Positions 11,501-21,822 of a stretch of DNA of 64,000 bases are shown one piece after another. The stretch is from assembly GCA_010093515.1 (NCBI GenBank), contig MU001675.1:635291-699290 (forward strand). Direction: 5' to 3'. The number at the start of each line of letters is the position of its first letter. Position 1 is the first letter of the stretch. This stretch comes from Lineolata rhizophorae. Lineage: Eukaryota; Ascomycota; Dothideomycetes; Lineolatales; Lineolataceae. A program made the translations under genes and the position numbers. The notes beneath the pieces are model-generated. The model searched no databases. It saw only the letters and a program-made list of their open reading frames with translations, and was not told where the DNA came from.

Positions 11501-12088
11501 GCAGGCCGCCGTATATGGCGTCGGCGTGGCGGCCCATAAGGGCGGCGAGGCGTGGGCCGAGTTCTGCGCCGCGGTTCTACCCACACTATTCCAGGTGACA
11601 CAGCGCCCTGATGCACGAAACGATGACGACGTTTTCGCGACGGAAAACGCTTGCGCGGCGATCGCGAAGGTGCTGCATTATAATAGCTCAAAAGTGCCGA
11701 ACCCACAGGAGATTGTCAACGCGTGGGTCGACACCTTGCCCGTCTTGAACGACGAGGAGGCCGCGCCATACGCATACTCGTTCATGGCGCAGTTGATCGA
11801 CCAGTAAGTCTAGCTCTTTTTTGCCCTTAGCCTAATTACATGTAGGACCGGCGTTAATACAAAGGTTTTTTCCATCGCAGGCAAAACCCGGCCGTCATGA
11901 CTCAGGCCGATAAGTGCTTCATCGCAACGGCGCGCGCACTCGACGCCGAGACGTTGCAGGGTCAAACGGCCACGCGTATCGTTGGTGCGGTCAAGCACCT
12001 CGTCACCATGGCGAACCTAGACGCTGCCGCACTACTTGCCACGCTGCTGCCCGAGGCTCAGCGCACCGTCGCCGCGTACTTCAGTTAG
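8561..12088 (+). CDS. pse1: Importin beta-family karyopherin PSE1/KAP121 (importin-5 type)
   Basis: Nuclear import receptor that carries cargo through the nuclear pore and releases it on RanGTP. Five exons, 8561-9142, 9195-9626, 9682-10369, 10426-11803 and 11881-12088, give 1095 residues, close to yeast Kap121 (1089). The protein is a solenoid of HEAT repeats throughout. The N-terminus ([20 protein letters not shown]) is the Ran-binding end, and an acidic loop [14 protein letters not shown] near residues 330-345 is characteristic of the importin-5/Kap121 branch. HEAT repeats with [17 protein letters not shown] follow. A second acidic stretch ([19 protein letters not shown]) also fits. The second and third exons meet exactly in the acidic loop. 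It sits after a long pyrimidine-rich leader. No irregularity was seen. Confidence 0.94.
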
Positions 12089-13852
12089 TCGCTCTCGTAC
12101 ATGCGTCTATGTGCGGGTCAAGCGGTGGCTTTGCAAATGTTGGACTTTTTTGAATGCGCGCTGGGAGAAGAATGCATTTGAAAGGTGTCAGGAAGAGTGA
12201 AAGATGTGGCAGGGCACGAGGGTGGTTTGCTGGCCGTTTCGTGTACGTGTGTTGCTTAGAGTTGGCAGGTTCGTAAAGCTCCCGTTCTTAGGTGAGCTTT
12301 CGGGCACCTCATTATCTTAAGTGGTTGCTGCTGTGGAAGGGTCTGTGAAGGTTGAAGAGCTGCAGGTGACAGGAGGTTATGGCCAGAAGACGAAGGAAGA
12401 CTTTGAATTAGAACTCGTCGACAAGAGTTGCGTTCGTGTCGTGTAGGAGGAAGGTTCACTTGTCGGGTCCGCTTGTTTAGCACCCTTCCCCATTTCGTAC
12501 TTCTAGACCGCTGGAGGCGCTGGCGGCGTGTGCTGCTTTTGAATTCCCCTATTCTCCGTCTCCCCGATTCTCGAGACAGTTTCAAATCAACCATATCCAC
12601 TATCCTTTTCCCTCTCCAGTAAACACAAACACCAACACCCCCTTGCCCCACCCCTTGCCTCCTTTGCCTTTTCCTTTCCCTTTACCAGAGCTTCTTTTTC
12701 TTGCTTCCTTGTTTCCCACCATCACTTTCATGTACTCTTTGCTGTTGCACTGCGAATGGCGAAGGCTTGTGGTCTTTGTAAGCACCGGGATGAGCGCGAG
12801 TTGCGAATGGATAAGGAAAGCAGACAACCAGAAAGAGATATTGGCAGGCAGGGATGCTTTGGCTAGCCGCTCTAGGGGTAAAAATGGCTGTACTGCGATT
12901 GAAATAAACACCCTGTTCTCACAGCTCAATTATTGTATGCTGTAATCTTATCGGTGATAATGCTATCGCGTGGTAAGGTCATGATCCTAATATATGGTGG
13001 GAATGGGGTTCCCAATCACCAAAGGTACCATAACAAAGTTAAGATAGGTTGACAAAAGTGACTTCACTTGTGAAGTTCGTATCTTACAGGCGAGAGAAGA
13101 CTTTGACCCCGACTTTCGTAGAAATTCGGCAAGAATCCCAAAGTCTTTTGTCACGATCAAGTTGTGTGGCAAAGGCTTCCATTAAATACAATAACTCTTG
13201 GCTTATGTTTTGGCGGCATTCCGGTGAGGATCTTGGAAGGTATGGCTTAATGATTGACTTACAAGCACGCATCCGAGGATCTATATTCCGATACAATCGA
13301 CGATAGTAATTCCTATATCAGGTCTAGTGTAATGACGTGAAGCGACGAAGACATCATTTATCTTCCTCGACGTAACCACCCTGGTCATAGAGTGCGTGGG
13401 CCACTTTGGGATTCAAGTGCCGTACGAGAGCGTTGTTTATAGTGCGAAGCTTAAGCTCGAAGTCGACATCCTTAACCAGCTCATGAACATATCTTCCGGC
13501 GGAAAAGAGAAAGCAAGATGCGGTTTAGTAACTTACAAGAGGGATATGCCACAGTCATCCGAGCTAGTAACGCCTAATTCGAAACAAGAAAGTGTGTAGA
13601 TATTGAAATTTAGTATTCTCTGTAATGTACCCCCCCTTTTATTCTTTATAGCAGATCATGCCGCCAAGTAGCTCGCTTTGTTTTCCCGCTCATGTTCGGT
13701 AGAAGAAACCCATCTCACAAATGCCCACCTTTCTACAGTAAAACTTTTAGGGAATATACAAGCCCCACGCCTGGTTTTCCATTGCCCCAAAAAACGCCAA
13801 TTCGCTCCCCACCGCGCATCAAAAGCCTCCACCTCCCCAATCCTCCTCCTCC
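12089..13852. other. 1.8-kb convergent spacer, no protein gene seen
   Basis: Lies between the 3' ends of PSE1 and the HET-domain gene. A nearly pure pyrimidine tract on the plus strand (about 12630-12695) looks promoter-like, although no gene starts nearby. The part from 12930 to 13650 is more AT-rich. Short open frames here show no family signature. Confidence 0.45.
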
Positions 13853-16081
13853 TCACCTAATCACAAACTCCCTCCACTCGCCCCCAAGAAACCTCGCCCT
13901 GCCGCCCTCCTCTTTCACCAGCGCCCCATCCATGATCCCATGAACATAGCACGCGCCAACGACCTGAAAGTCGGTCCTACGCTCCTCGGGCCTGAGCAAA
14001 AAGGGCGTCGGCCCCCCCTCTAAAATGGCCACGACGTCGCCCTCGCGCGCGTCGTTAGGCAGCGCGCAGAAGAAGCCGCCCTCGGTCAGCGCGAGCAGCC
14101 GGCCGGCCTGGACGGCGCGAGCGAGCGCCTCGAAGCGCGCGCCGGCCGCCTTGAGCACCTCGCGCTGCGCCTGCTCGTCGTCCTTGGCGTCGACGAAGGA
14201 CGTGTAGTACGCGCGCCAGGCGCGGAAGGACGTTCGCTCGTCCTTGCCGGCGCGCGTACCGCAGCTCCGGCTGACCCCGTCGCCCTCTCCGGTTGCGGCG
14301 TCAGAGTAGGCGCCGCCGCTACCTAGTGCGTCGGGTCCTAGGTCCGCCGTGAGCGTCCGCCAAACCACGTCGTCGTAGCTCTCGCCCGTAAGGAGGTAGC
14401 GCGCGCCGCGATCGCGTCGCAGGATCCCCGCTAGCTGCTGCGCAATATCGTACAGCATGGCCACGAAGAGGCCGTCCGACTGGACATCAGGCATCGAGGG
14501 GATGTAGGCGCGACTGCCGAAGGCGCAACCTGGGCCGGTCATCGCCACGGTGTCCAGCAGCGCACCGCGTACGGTGATGTTGGTGCGCGCTGTGGCTGAG
14601 AGGGCGACCGGGGAAGATGAGCGGTGCTCTGAGCGAGTCTGACACCGCCCCCCACAGCTGTAGAGGTGCGAAGGTAATGCGTGGCGGCTCTTGACTCTCC
14701 AGTTGGGAACCCAAGAAGGATGCAGGTAGGTGACACGGCGCTCGGACGTGCCGGCATGGAGGAGCAGTGCCATTCCATAACCAGCGCGAACGCAATATTC
14801 GGCCATATCGAAGTAGATGTCCTCGGGCATCGTGTACGACGAGTAGTCGACGTCGATCGCGAACCGGTCGTTGTCCGCCAACAGACCAAGCAAAGCAAAC
14901 ACCTTGTCACGTGGGTCCGTTGCCATGGCTCCTCGTGCTCGTGCTAGAACAGAGACAGGATCTTCCGGCTCTGCCCTTTCGGAATGAAGTCGGTATCTCT
15001 CCACCATCCAGCTTTCCACGTTGGACATGTTTTGATTGATCGTCCACTGGTTGCTCAACCCGACATTTTTCAATATCCAGGCTGTCCGTGTATCGGAACG
15101 ATCTTGAGCTCGACGCAGCTGCTCCACAAGGAGTCCGAGGGCATCAATCGAACAGCTGGTGTATTCGGAACCTTCCCCGTAGAGGCATAGCACTTTGGAT
15201 GGAAGCACAACTTCCTGGAAAACCCACGCCCGGTTGAACCACGGTTGGGACCACAACTCTTCGAATGCCGTCATATCAATAGACGGCGCGGCTGAGTTAT
15301 TGGCCGAGTCTGGTCTCACAAGCTGCACTTCCGCCATAGCCGCGGTGCTGAGCAAGCCATGGCGGGGCTCCGTGGTCGCCGGAGCACCGACATACGCGAT
15401 CGTGCCTCTTGCATAGCTGTAGATGTCCTTCATGAGGGAAACTTGCGAGGTTTTCTCTTCCGAGTCTTCCTGGTTGATGCAGATACCATCTGCCCAAACA
15501 AGGATCCATTCTCCCTGCTCGTTCAGATTCGTTTTACTACACTGGACCGCTGAGAACACCGTCCTTAGCGCCACGGCTAGGTTCCGCTTGATGCTAAGCC
15601 GATGGCCATTGCACGTGATATCTTCGTATAGGGCCGAATCATCGAGGTCGTCACCCCACGCATACGAGAGAGCCACGTACGACGGTGCGTGCTGCAGGGA
15701 GTACGTCCGCAATTCTAGATTGATGCCGGCGTTTGACAGCGGGCTCCACGCTCGATTGATTCGGACTAACCTAATCTCGTCGTACAGGACACGGAGCGGC
15801 TCGTAGGTAAACTCGGACTTGGCCTGGATGGAGAGCAGATGGTCCGCGGGCAGCGACCGGGTCCGCACGCGGCCCACGCTTTCTACGGCGGGGGACTGGA
15901 CGGCGCGAGGCGCTCGCCGGACACTCAAGTCCAGGTCGGACCCATTAGCGTCCGCCGGGCGGAAGCTCTCGCTTTCGGGCGACCTGGGGGGCATCGTGCG
16001 GTAGAAGCCCGCCGCCGAGATGGTCGAGTGAGGCCGCAAGTTGTCATCGTGGCGGCGCAGCTTCCTCCAAATCTTCTTCAT
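13853..16081 (-). CDS. HET-domain (heterokaryon incompatibility) protein
   Basis: HET-domain proteins act in non-self recognition and programmed cell death on hyphal fusion; many paralogues have no known allele-specific role. A single uninterrupted exon encodes 742 residues. Residues 1-95 are basic and Ser/Pro-rich. The HET core begins with HAPSYVALSYAWGD (131-144) and continues to WADGICINQED (196-206), then MKDIYSYARGTIAYVG and the later W-S-Q-P-W-F-N-R-A-W-V-F-Q-E motif, all hallmarks of the family. The second half has the usual DPRDKVFALLGLL block and an all-helical tail. No NACHT, WD or ankyrin module follows, so it is the stand-alone type. It is flanked on both sides by long gene-free spacers, which fits the accessory nature of this family. 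Confidence 0.92.
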   Translation of the reverse strand: MKKIWRKLRRHDDNLRPHSTISAAGFYRTMPPRSPESESFRPADANGSDLDLSVRRAPRAVQSPAVESVGRVRTRSLPADHLLSIQAKSEFTYEPLRVLYDEIRLVRINRAWSPLSNAGINLELRTYSLQHAPSYVALSYAWGDDLDDSALYEDITCNGHRLSIKRNLAVALRTVFSAVQCSKTNLNEQGEWILVWADGICINQEDSEEKTSQVSLMKDIYSYARGTIAYVGAPATTEPRHGLLSTAAMAEVQLVRPDSANNSAAPSIDMTAFEELWSQPWFNRAWVFQEVVLPSKVLCLYGEGSEYTSCSIDALGLLVEQLRRAQDRSDTRTAWILKNVGLSNQWTINQNMSNVESWMVERYRLHSERAEPEDPVSVLARARGAMATDPRDKVFALLGLLADNDRFAIDVDYSSYTMPEDIYFDMAEYCVRAGYGMALLLHAGTSERRVTYLHPSWVPNWRVKSRHALPSHLYSCGGRCQTRSEHRSSSPVALSATARTNITVRGALLDTVAMTGPGCAFGSRAYIPSMPDVQSDGLFVAMLYDIAQQLAGILRRDRGARYLLTGESYDDVVWRTLTADLGPDALGSGGAYSDAATGEGDGVSRSCGTRAGKDERTSFRAWRAYYTSFVDAKDDEQAQREVLKAAGARFEALARAVQAGRLLALTEGGFFCALPNDAREGDVVAILEGGPTPFLLRPEERRTDFQVVGACYVHGIMDGALVKEEGGRARFLGGEWREFVIR

Positions 16082-17542
16082 CTTGGGCTTGACCTGACGT
16101 CAACGGCTGCGGCCGGGGGGGCCGGCCGCACCACGGTTCGAGGACGCAAAACAGCAATTGCGAGACGACGAGCACTGACAAAAGAACGGAAGAGGCGCAG
16201 AAAGTAGAAGGATAGGAAGACAAAGAAGAAGAAGAAAATAGGTAGGTAGGTAGCTACTTAGATACGAACACACCGCCTGGCGGCTAAATAATTGCAGACC
16301 GCGGTTTCTCGCGAGCAATCAGGTGGGCCGGCGGCAGGGGGGACGCAAGGCCAATAAAGGGCGCCGAGGGTCCAGATGCCTGGTGTCAAGGGCGTGTTGA
16401 GTACGCGAGGGACGAACCGGGGGCGCGGGCTCGAGTGGCTGATCACATCTGTGCAACTCGGGGGGAGTGACGAGTCAAGGTGCATCGTGCAGGCACGGCC
16501 CGCTACAGGCTCATGATGCGAGCTGTGTCTTTTTCCAGCCGGTCGCCCGGCTCCGGCGATGTGATGGCTCGTCTGCAAGCCAATCAAGGCATCTGCAGGT
16601 TTGCTTATCGGTGCCTGGCATGTGTATGTAGAATGTACTCCGGACATGGATGCCAGCTGCTCTCATGGAAGGCGCTCCTTATGGCGTCCAATGCGGAGAA
16701 AACAGGAACGCCTCTCCCTGACATTGGCTCCGCATTTTTGCTTTTTCGTCGGGCGGGAATGGAGGAAAAAGGAGCACAGACCTCCCTGAGTCGACGTCCC
16801 TGAGCACGGCGCCCCGGATTATCCGTCCCCGCGTGCCTCGATTAGGAAGTCCTCGGAAGCTCAAATCGGTGCGCAGGCTGTGCTCCGAGAACTCCGCGAT
16901 ACGGAGCAGGTCTTCAGTTTGCTCCAAGATTCCAATCCCCAATTCCATGGCTTTGAAGCGGGCCGGTAGTTAAAAAAGGTTGGGGTGTGCTTTCTGGCGG
17001 CTCATCAGATGAGTTCCGGTTCCTGAGACCGCCTGGAACCGAAATGGACTAGTCCCAGCTCAGCCTTCCTTAGTTCGCCCGCCGGCCGTTCCGTTCAAGG
17101 CTCTCCCTAGTTTCCCAGCGGAGGCGTACCAAATTTCCGATAGAGCGGGCTCAGCCACAGTGGATCTGGTCACTATTACTTGCGTATGGACAACTACCAA
17201 GTTTTTATGCCGTCCGCATACCTATGTAGAATGAGACACGGATAGATCGATCGGGATCTGATGTGCATGGCACTATGTACATACGTACAGCAGGTCGACC
17301 ACTTGATTGCGTGCGCATGTACCAGAAGATGAACGTCGCCATCCTTGGAAACCGGGATGATATCCTGGAAAAAGCACTCTGCATCTCCTTGATCAACGTG
17401 CTGCAAAAACCGCCATGGGACGCTCTTTTTCAGCTCAGCAATTGACAGCCCAAACTCCCCTTCCAACGCCACCAAATGATCCGGAGAATTCGCTCTCCGC
17501 CAAGTTGCATGATTCCCGTTTCCGCATCCGCAAGCCAAAAAA
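16082..17542. other. 1.5-kb spacer upstream of the HET gene
   Basis: Runs from the HET start codon to the 3' end of MED11. It holds a short GAA run and a (TAGG) microsatellite at about 16222-16256. No convincing gene was seen. Confidence 0.45.
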
Positions 17543-18222
17543 TCAGCCATCCTCTTCATTACCATTGCCCCTTTCACTCCCAGCACCGCCCGCCCTCCTC
17601 TCCAACAACTCCCTCGCCTTATCCCACAGCTTCGCCTCCTTATCGCCGACGGCCTTGCCCGCCCTCGAGTTCAGCCACCCGACATCCAGATTGCCCAGCC
17701 CGCCGTTCGTGACCTGCGCCGCCGTCTGCGTCGTTCCGGCCGCCTGTCTAGACCTCGCGCCCGCGGCGCCGCCGGCCTCGGCCTCGGGCCCGCCGCCGCC
17801 GCCGCCGCCAGACTCCAACCGCATCGCCTCGGCGGGGATGATGCCGGCTTCCTCCAGCTGCGCGGCCTGCGTGCGCAGCTCGTCGCTCAGCCGCGACACC
17901 ACCGAGAAGTAGGTCCTGGCGTGCTGTTGGAAGTTTGCTTTGCGGGCCTCGAGGGGGAGGGCGGGAGGGGAGGAGGATCGCGGGCTGGAGGAGGAGTCGA
18001 TGGGCTGCTGTAAGGGCGCGTTGGTGAGGGCGTTGATGGCGCCGCCGGCGGAGGTGAGGAGTTGGGGGATGTACTGGATGATTGGCGAGCGCCCGTCAGC
18101 TTGAGCTGCAGTAGGTGATGGGGTTCTTGGAGGGTGGTATTGGGCGGACGTACCTCGTTTATCGCGTTGAGCTCACGGATGTGCTCGGGGCCCAGCTTGT
18201 CGTTTTCATCTTGGCTAGACAT
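17543..18222 (-). CDS. med11: Mediator complex subunit 11
   Basis: Head-module subunit of Mediator, which links activators to RNA polymerase II and TFIIH. Two exons, 18154-18222 and 17543-18073, give 199 residues. The intron (80 nt) has a GTACGT donor, a GCTGACG branch-like element and a CAG acceptor; splicing joins AINE to YIPQLLTSAGGAINALT. Family features are the N-terminal PEHIRELNAINE helix, the INALTN turn, then LEARKANFQQHARTYF and VVSRLSDELRTQAAQLEEAG, the conserved coiled region. The rest is a Gly-rich linker and a C-terminal helix (EAKLWDKARELLERRAG). An earlier in-frame ATG at 18348 was not used because the family starts close to MSSQDEND. It is divergent from TAF5 across 661 bp. 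Confidence 0.85.
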
Positions 18223-18883
18223 AATGCGCGCGATGTGCGCAAGAGCTAGACGACGGCTTGGGAGGGCGTGAGGAAGTACGCGCAGAGCGTTCGCGACCGA
18301 GGGGAAGAAAAGAATACGGGTTACGCCTGAAGCGGCAGCTGAGTTCAAAGTTAATTGAGAAGCGTAATGCTACATTGCTAGAAGAAATAACACAAAGGCG
18401 CTTTTGCGGGTAATCGCGCAGCGCGCTTTGGCGCTTCACGTTTTGCGGGGCCGGACTGATGCAGGAGCAAAGCGGCTAAACCCGCTGGATTTTGAGGCTC
18501 TGCAGATGGTCGAATGGCTCGCCTCCTCGCTAGCGTCCGGCGCAGCTAGCGAGCGGATCTTGGCGCCAGGCGCGAACCGCGTCGCATTCTCGAGAGTCCC
18601 CTATATTGCGCAGGTTTATCTTCCTGCGTATGCCTTGATCTCGCTCGCCCGCCTTGAGTCCAGCCTCTTTTCCTTCTGCAACCATATTGCATCATTCTTG
18701 CAGATGAGGACCTCCACGACTTGGGCTACCTGATTCCACCGTGAATCGCTGGTGGCGTTCATGGATACCGACCTTCCGACCCTCGGAGCCGACTGAGAAC
18801 TACACGTACCACCAACCCTGGCCGTCTCCTGCTTGCCAGTCACGTCTCTGAGAGCTAGAGCTCCCAGTCAACACTACTTCACC
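18223..18883. promoter_or_regulatory. Bidirectional promoter between MED11 and TAF5
   Basis: 661-bp head-to-head spacer. Pyrimidine-rich runs are present, with no obvious TATA box. The two subunits it serves both belong to the Pol II initiation machinery. Confidence 0.55.
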
Positions 18884-21822
18884 ATGTCTGGCGTGCCTCC
18901 CGGCCCCGGAGTGCCCGCTCCTCGGAGCATGAGTGTTGGCAACGGGCCGCCGAGCGCCGGCGTGCCTCTTCCGCCATCACAGCAAGGTGCGCCGTCGCAG
19001 GCAGCACCTCAGAATTCTGCGTCGCAGCAAAATTTGAACCAGATTGTAGGTACCAATTTATTTACCGACGATCTTGTATTTCCCCCGAGCCTTTAGCGAC
19101 TCCCACTTCGAGCCTTCCTGTTGTTTAGCTTCAAACGGAGCTTTTGGAGGAAGACCATTCCGTTGTTCCCTGCAACTTTCGCACGCCTTGTTCCGCCCAC
19201 AATCGTGCTTGACTGCGACTCTATTATGAGTCTTGCACTATGTCCCTTGGAGGCCCCTCGAGATTAAGTGTAGCAGACGTAGGCGGTTGGTCGCGCCTGC
19301 CTTGCACAATCGCGGTGTGATTGCTTGCCTGCCATCAAATCCCATGTGCACCTTGTATTCTGATTTCAGACTCTTCCAAAGTTTGATGTTTGCATCTTCA
19401 ACATATCTATCCATTATGGCAGCCATGGCCTCTCTTAGGGTGCCTAGCCTAGACGAACGGGTTCAATTGCATTTTAGGGCTACTTGGCTACATCTCAAAC
19501 TCTGACTGAGAATGGGTTACAGGTTCTCGAATACCTGAGCAAAAAGGGTTACAGCCGCTCCGAGGCCATGCTCCGCAAGGAGTCGGCAAATATGGATGCT
19601 GATGGCCGGCCGATCTATCAAACCGTCGAAGACAGCGGAGGAGAAAAATATATCCGCGGCTTTCGTATGTTAGCCTCACTCGTTGCGTAGAGAGAGCGAC
19701 ATACTAACCGGCTGGCTAATAGACATGTTACGGTACTGGATAGACCACAACCTGGATGTGTACAAGGCAAGTTGACTCGTCCCTACAGACTTCGAGAGCG
19801 AACGTTTTATAACCAGGTCACTCTTCTAGCCCGAACTGAGGCGCGTCCTTTGGCCGGTCTTCGTTTACTCGCTTCTGGAGCTTGCCTCCGAATACTTTGT
19901 CAGGGATTGTGATCGTTTCTACAACGAAGCGCACGGCCTCTTTTCGGAAGGCGAACATGCGGACGAAGTGAAGCAGCTCAGGACGGTCCGCACGCCGGAG
20001 CATGTTCAAGAGAGTCACCTTGCCAAACTATACCGCAACAACAAATACCGTATCACGCTCACGAATATGGCCTGTGCTACGCTGCTCCAGTTTCTAGAGT
20101 CGAAGGAGAAAGATGCAGGTACTGTCATTCTTGGGATTATAACTCGCCACCTGAACATTGTCACCGTCGATCGTACGACGGCTGGTAACGAGCGAACCCT
20201 TTCAACGCTCTTAGCTGGGCGTGGCGCGGATTTCGAAGCTCCGCCGGAGGACGAAGGCATACCCGGCCATAACCCTGGCTCTGCAAACACGGACAAGAAC
20301 GCACCCCCGGTTTTGGCGAAGCTTAATCTCGGACCCATGCCGATGGAGCCTGACATGATGGAGGATGTTCGTGCGGACCTTCAAGAGCAAGACGCAAAGA
20401 ATCCTCCGCTCCCCGGTCAAAACAGCCTGGTTGAAGAGTTTGAACATCGCATTAAGCGCGAGCCGACCGAAGATACGCCAAGCCGGGACGCCCTCCCGTT
20501 ACCACCATCCACAGCCTGCGACGTAGCGATGGAAGTTCAACGAGTGAAGGAAAACCGAGATCGCTTTAAAATGGAGGGCAAGTCTGGTGGTGTTGGTCCT
20601 GGCGTCAGCGTGACTATGTACACCTTTCACAACACGCATGATAGGTATGATCCATATGGTTCCGCGAATCGACTGTGAACTATGCTGATTTTGTGGCAGC
20701 GTCAACTGCTTGGACTTCTCCGGCGACTACAAAATGGTAGCTGCCGGAATGGCAGAGTCTTACGTACGAGTTTGGTCTCTAGACGGCAAGCCGCTTCCTC
20801 AGCTACCCTCAGAGTCATCACAACCGACATCTTCACGTCGCCTTGTCGGACACTCTGGTCCCGTCTTTGCCGTCTCCTTCTCCCCGTCCACCGAAAACCC
20901 TAATTCTAGTATCGATATGAACAGCGACGGACCATTCACCCACCCTGCTTACCTCCTGTCGTGCTCTGCTGACAAGACCATTCGCCTGTGGAGTATGGAT
21001 GCATGGGCTTGTCTTGTTTCCTACAAAGGCCACAATAGCCCCGTTTGGGACGTGCAGTGGAGTCCTTTCGGCCACTATTTCCTCACGGGTGGCTATGACC
21101 GCGCTGCACGCCTGTGGAGCACTGAACAGATCTCAGCCCTGCGAATTTTCGTTGGCCACGATCTCGACGTCGACCACGTTTGCTTCCACCCGAATAGCAT
21201 CTACGCCTTCACAGGTTCGTCGGACAAGACGGTGCGCATGTGGGACGTTAATCGCGGCAACGCTGTGCGCATGTTTACGGGCCACGCGGGCCACGTGACG
21301 GCGCTGGCTTGCGCGCCCAACGGCCTCTGGCTTGCGTCAGCCGACGACGCAGGCTCTATCGTCGTTTGGGACCTCAAAGAAGGACGCCGACGGAAGCTTA
21401 TGCGCGGCCATGGCAAGGGCGGTATCTGGTCGCTCTCCTGGAATGTCGAGAGCACCGTTCTCGTCTCGGGCGGTGCCGATGGCACAGTGCGCGTTTGGGA
21501 CGTTGCGCAGCAGGCGCCAGACTCGGCTTCGGGCGCCGCTGTTAATGGCAAGGTGATTGCGGAGGGCGGGACGGGCACGAAGGTAGACGGCTCTGGAGCG
21601 GCGGTAGCCGGAGCCGCGGCTGGAGCGGGCGGTGCGGCCGGCGGGGCCCAAGCCGCGGCTGGTGCCGCCGCCGCCGGGTCGAGCAAGAAGCAGAAGGGTG
21701 GGAAGGACGTGGTGGTGACGGGCGACCAGATCAGCGCGTTCCCGACAAAAAAGAGCCCGGTCTACAAGGTGGTGTTCACGCAGACAAACCTGGTCATAGC
21801 GGGAGGCGCCTACTTGCCTTGA
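18884..21822 (+). CDS. taf5: TAF5, WD40 subunit of TFIID and SAGA
   Basis: Scaffold subunit shared by TFIID and, in fungi, SAGA. Five exons, 18884-19045, 19523-19664, 19723-19766, 19830-20644 and 20700-21822, give 761 residues. A Pro/Gln-rich N-terminus leads to a LisH motif formed across the first splice (QNLNQI joined to VLEYLSKKGYSRSEAML). The NTD2 domain follows (MLRYWIDHNLDVYK, PELRRVLWPVFVYSFLELAS), then the linker and about six WD40 repeats from residue 400 (for example LLSCSADKTIRLWS, FTGSSDKTVRMWDV, LVSGGADGTVRVWDV). An Ala/Gly-rich insert sits between the last two blades. The first intron is unusually long (477 nt). The third intron starts with GC rather than GT (19767), because only that donor keeps the VYK-PEL junction in frame. 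It is divergent from MED11. Confidence 0.94.

Noticed and set aside
19478-19522. Earlier acceptor for TAF5 exon 2
   Set aside because: It would insert 15 residues before the LisH motif. The acceptor ending at 19522 joins NLNQI to VLEYLSKKGY directly, as in the family.
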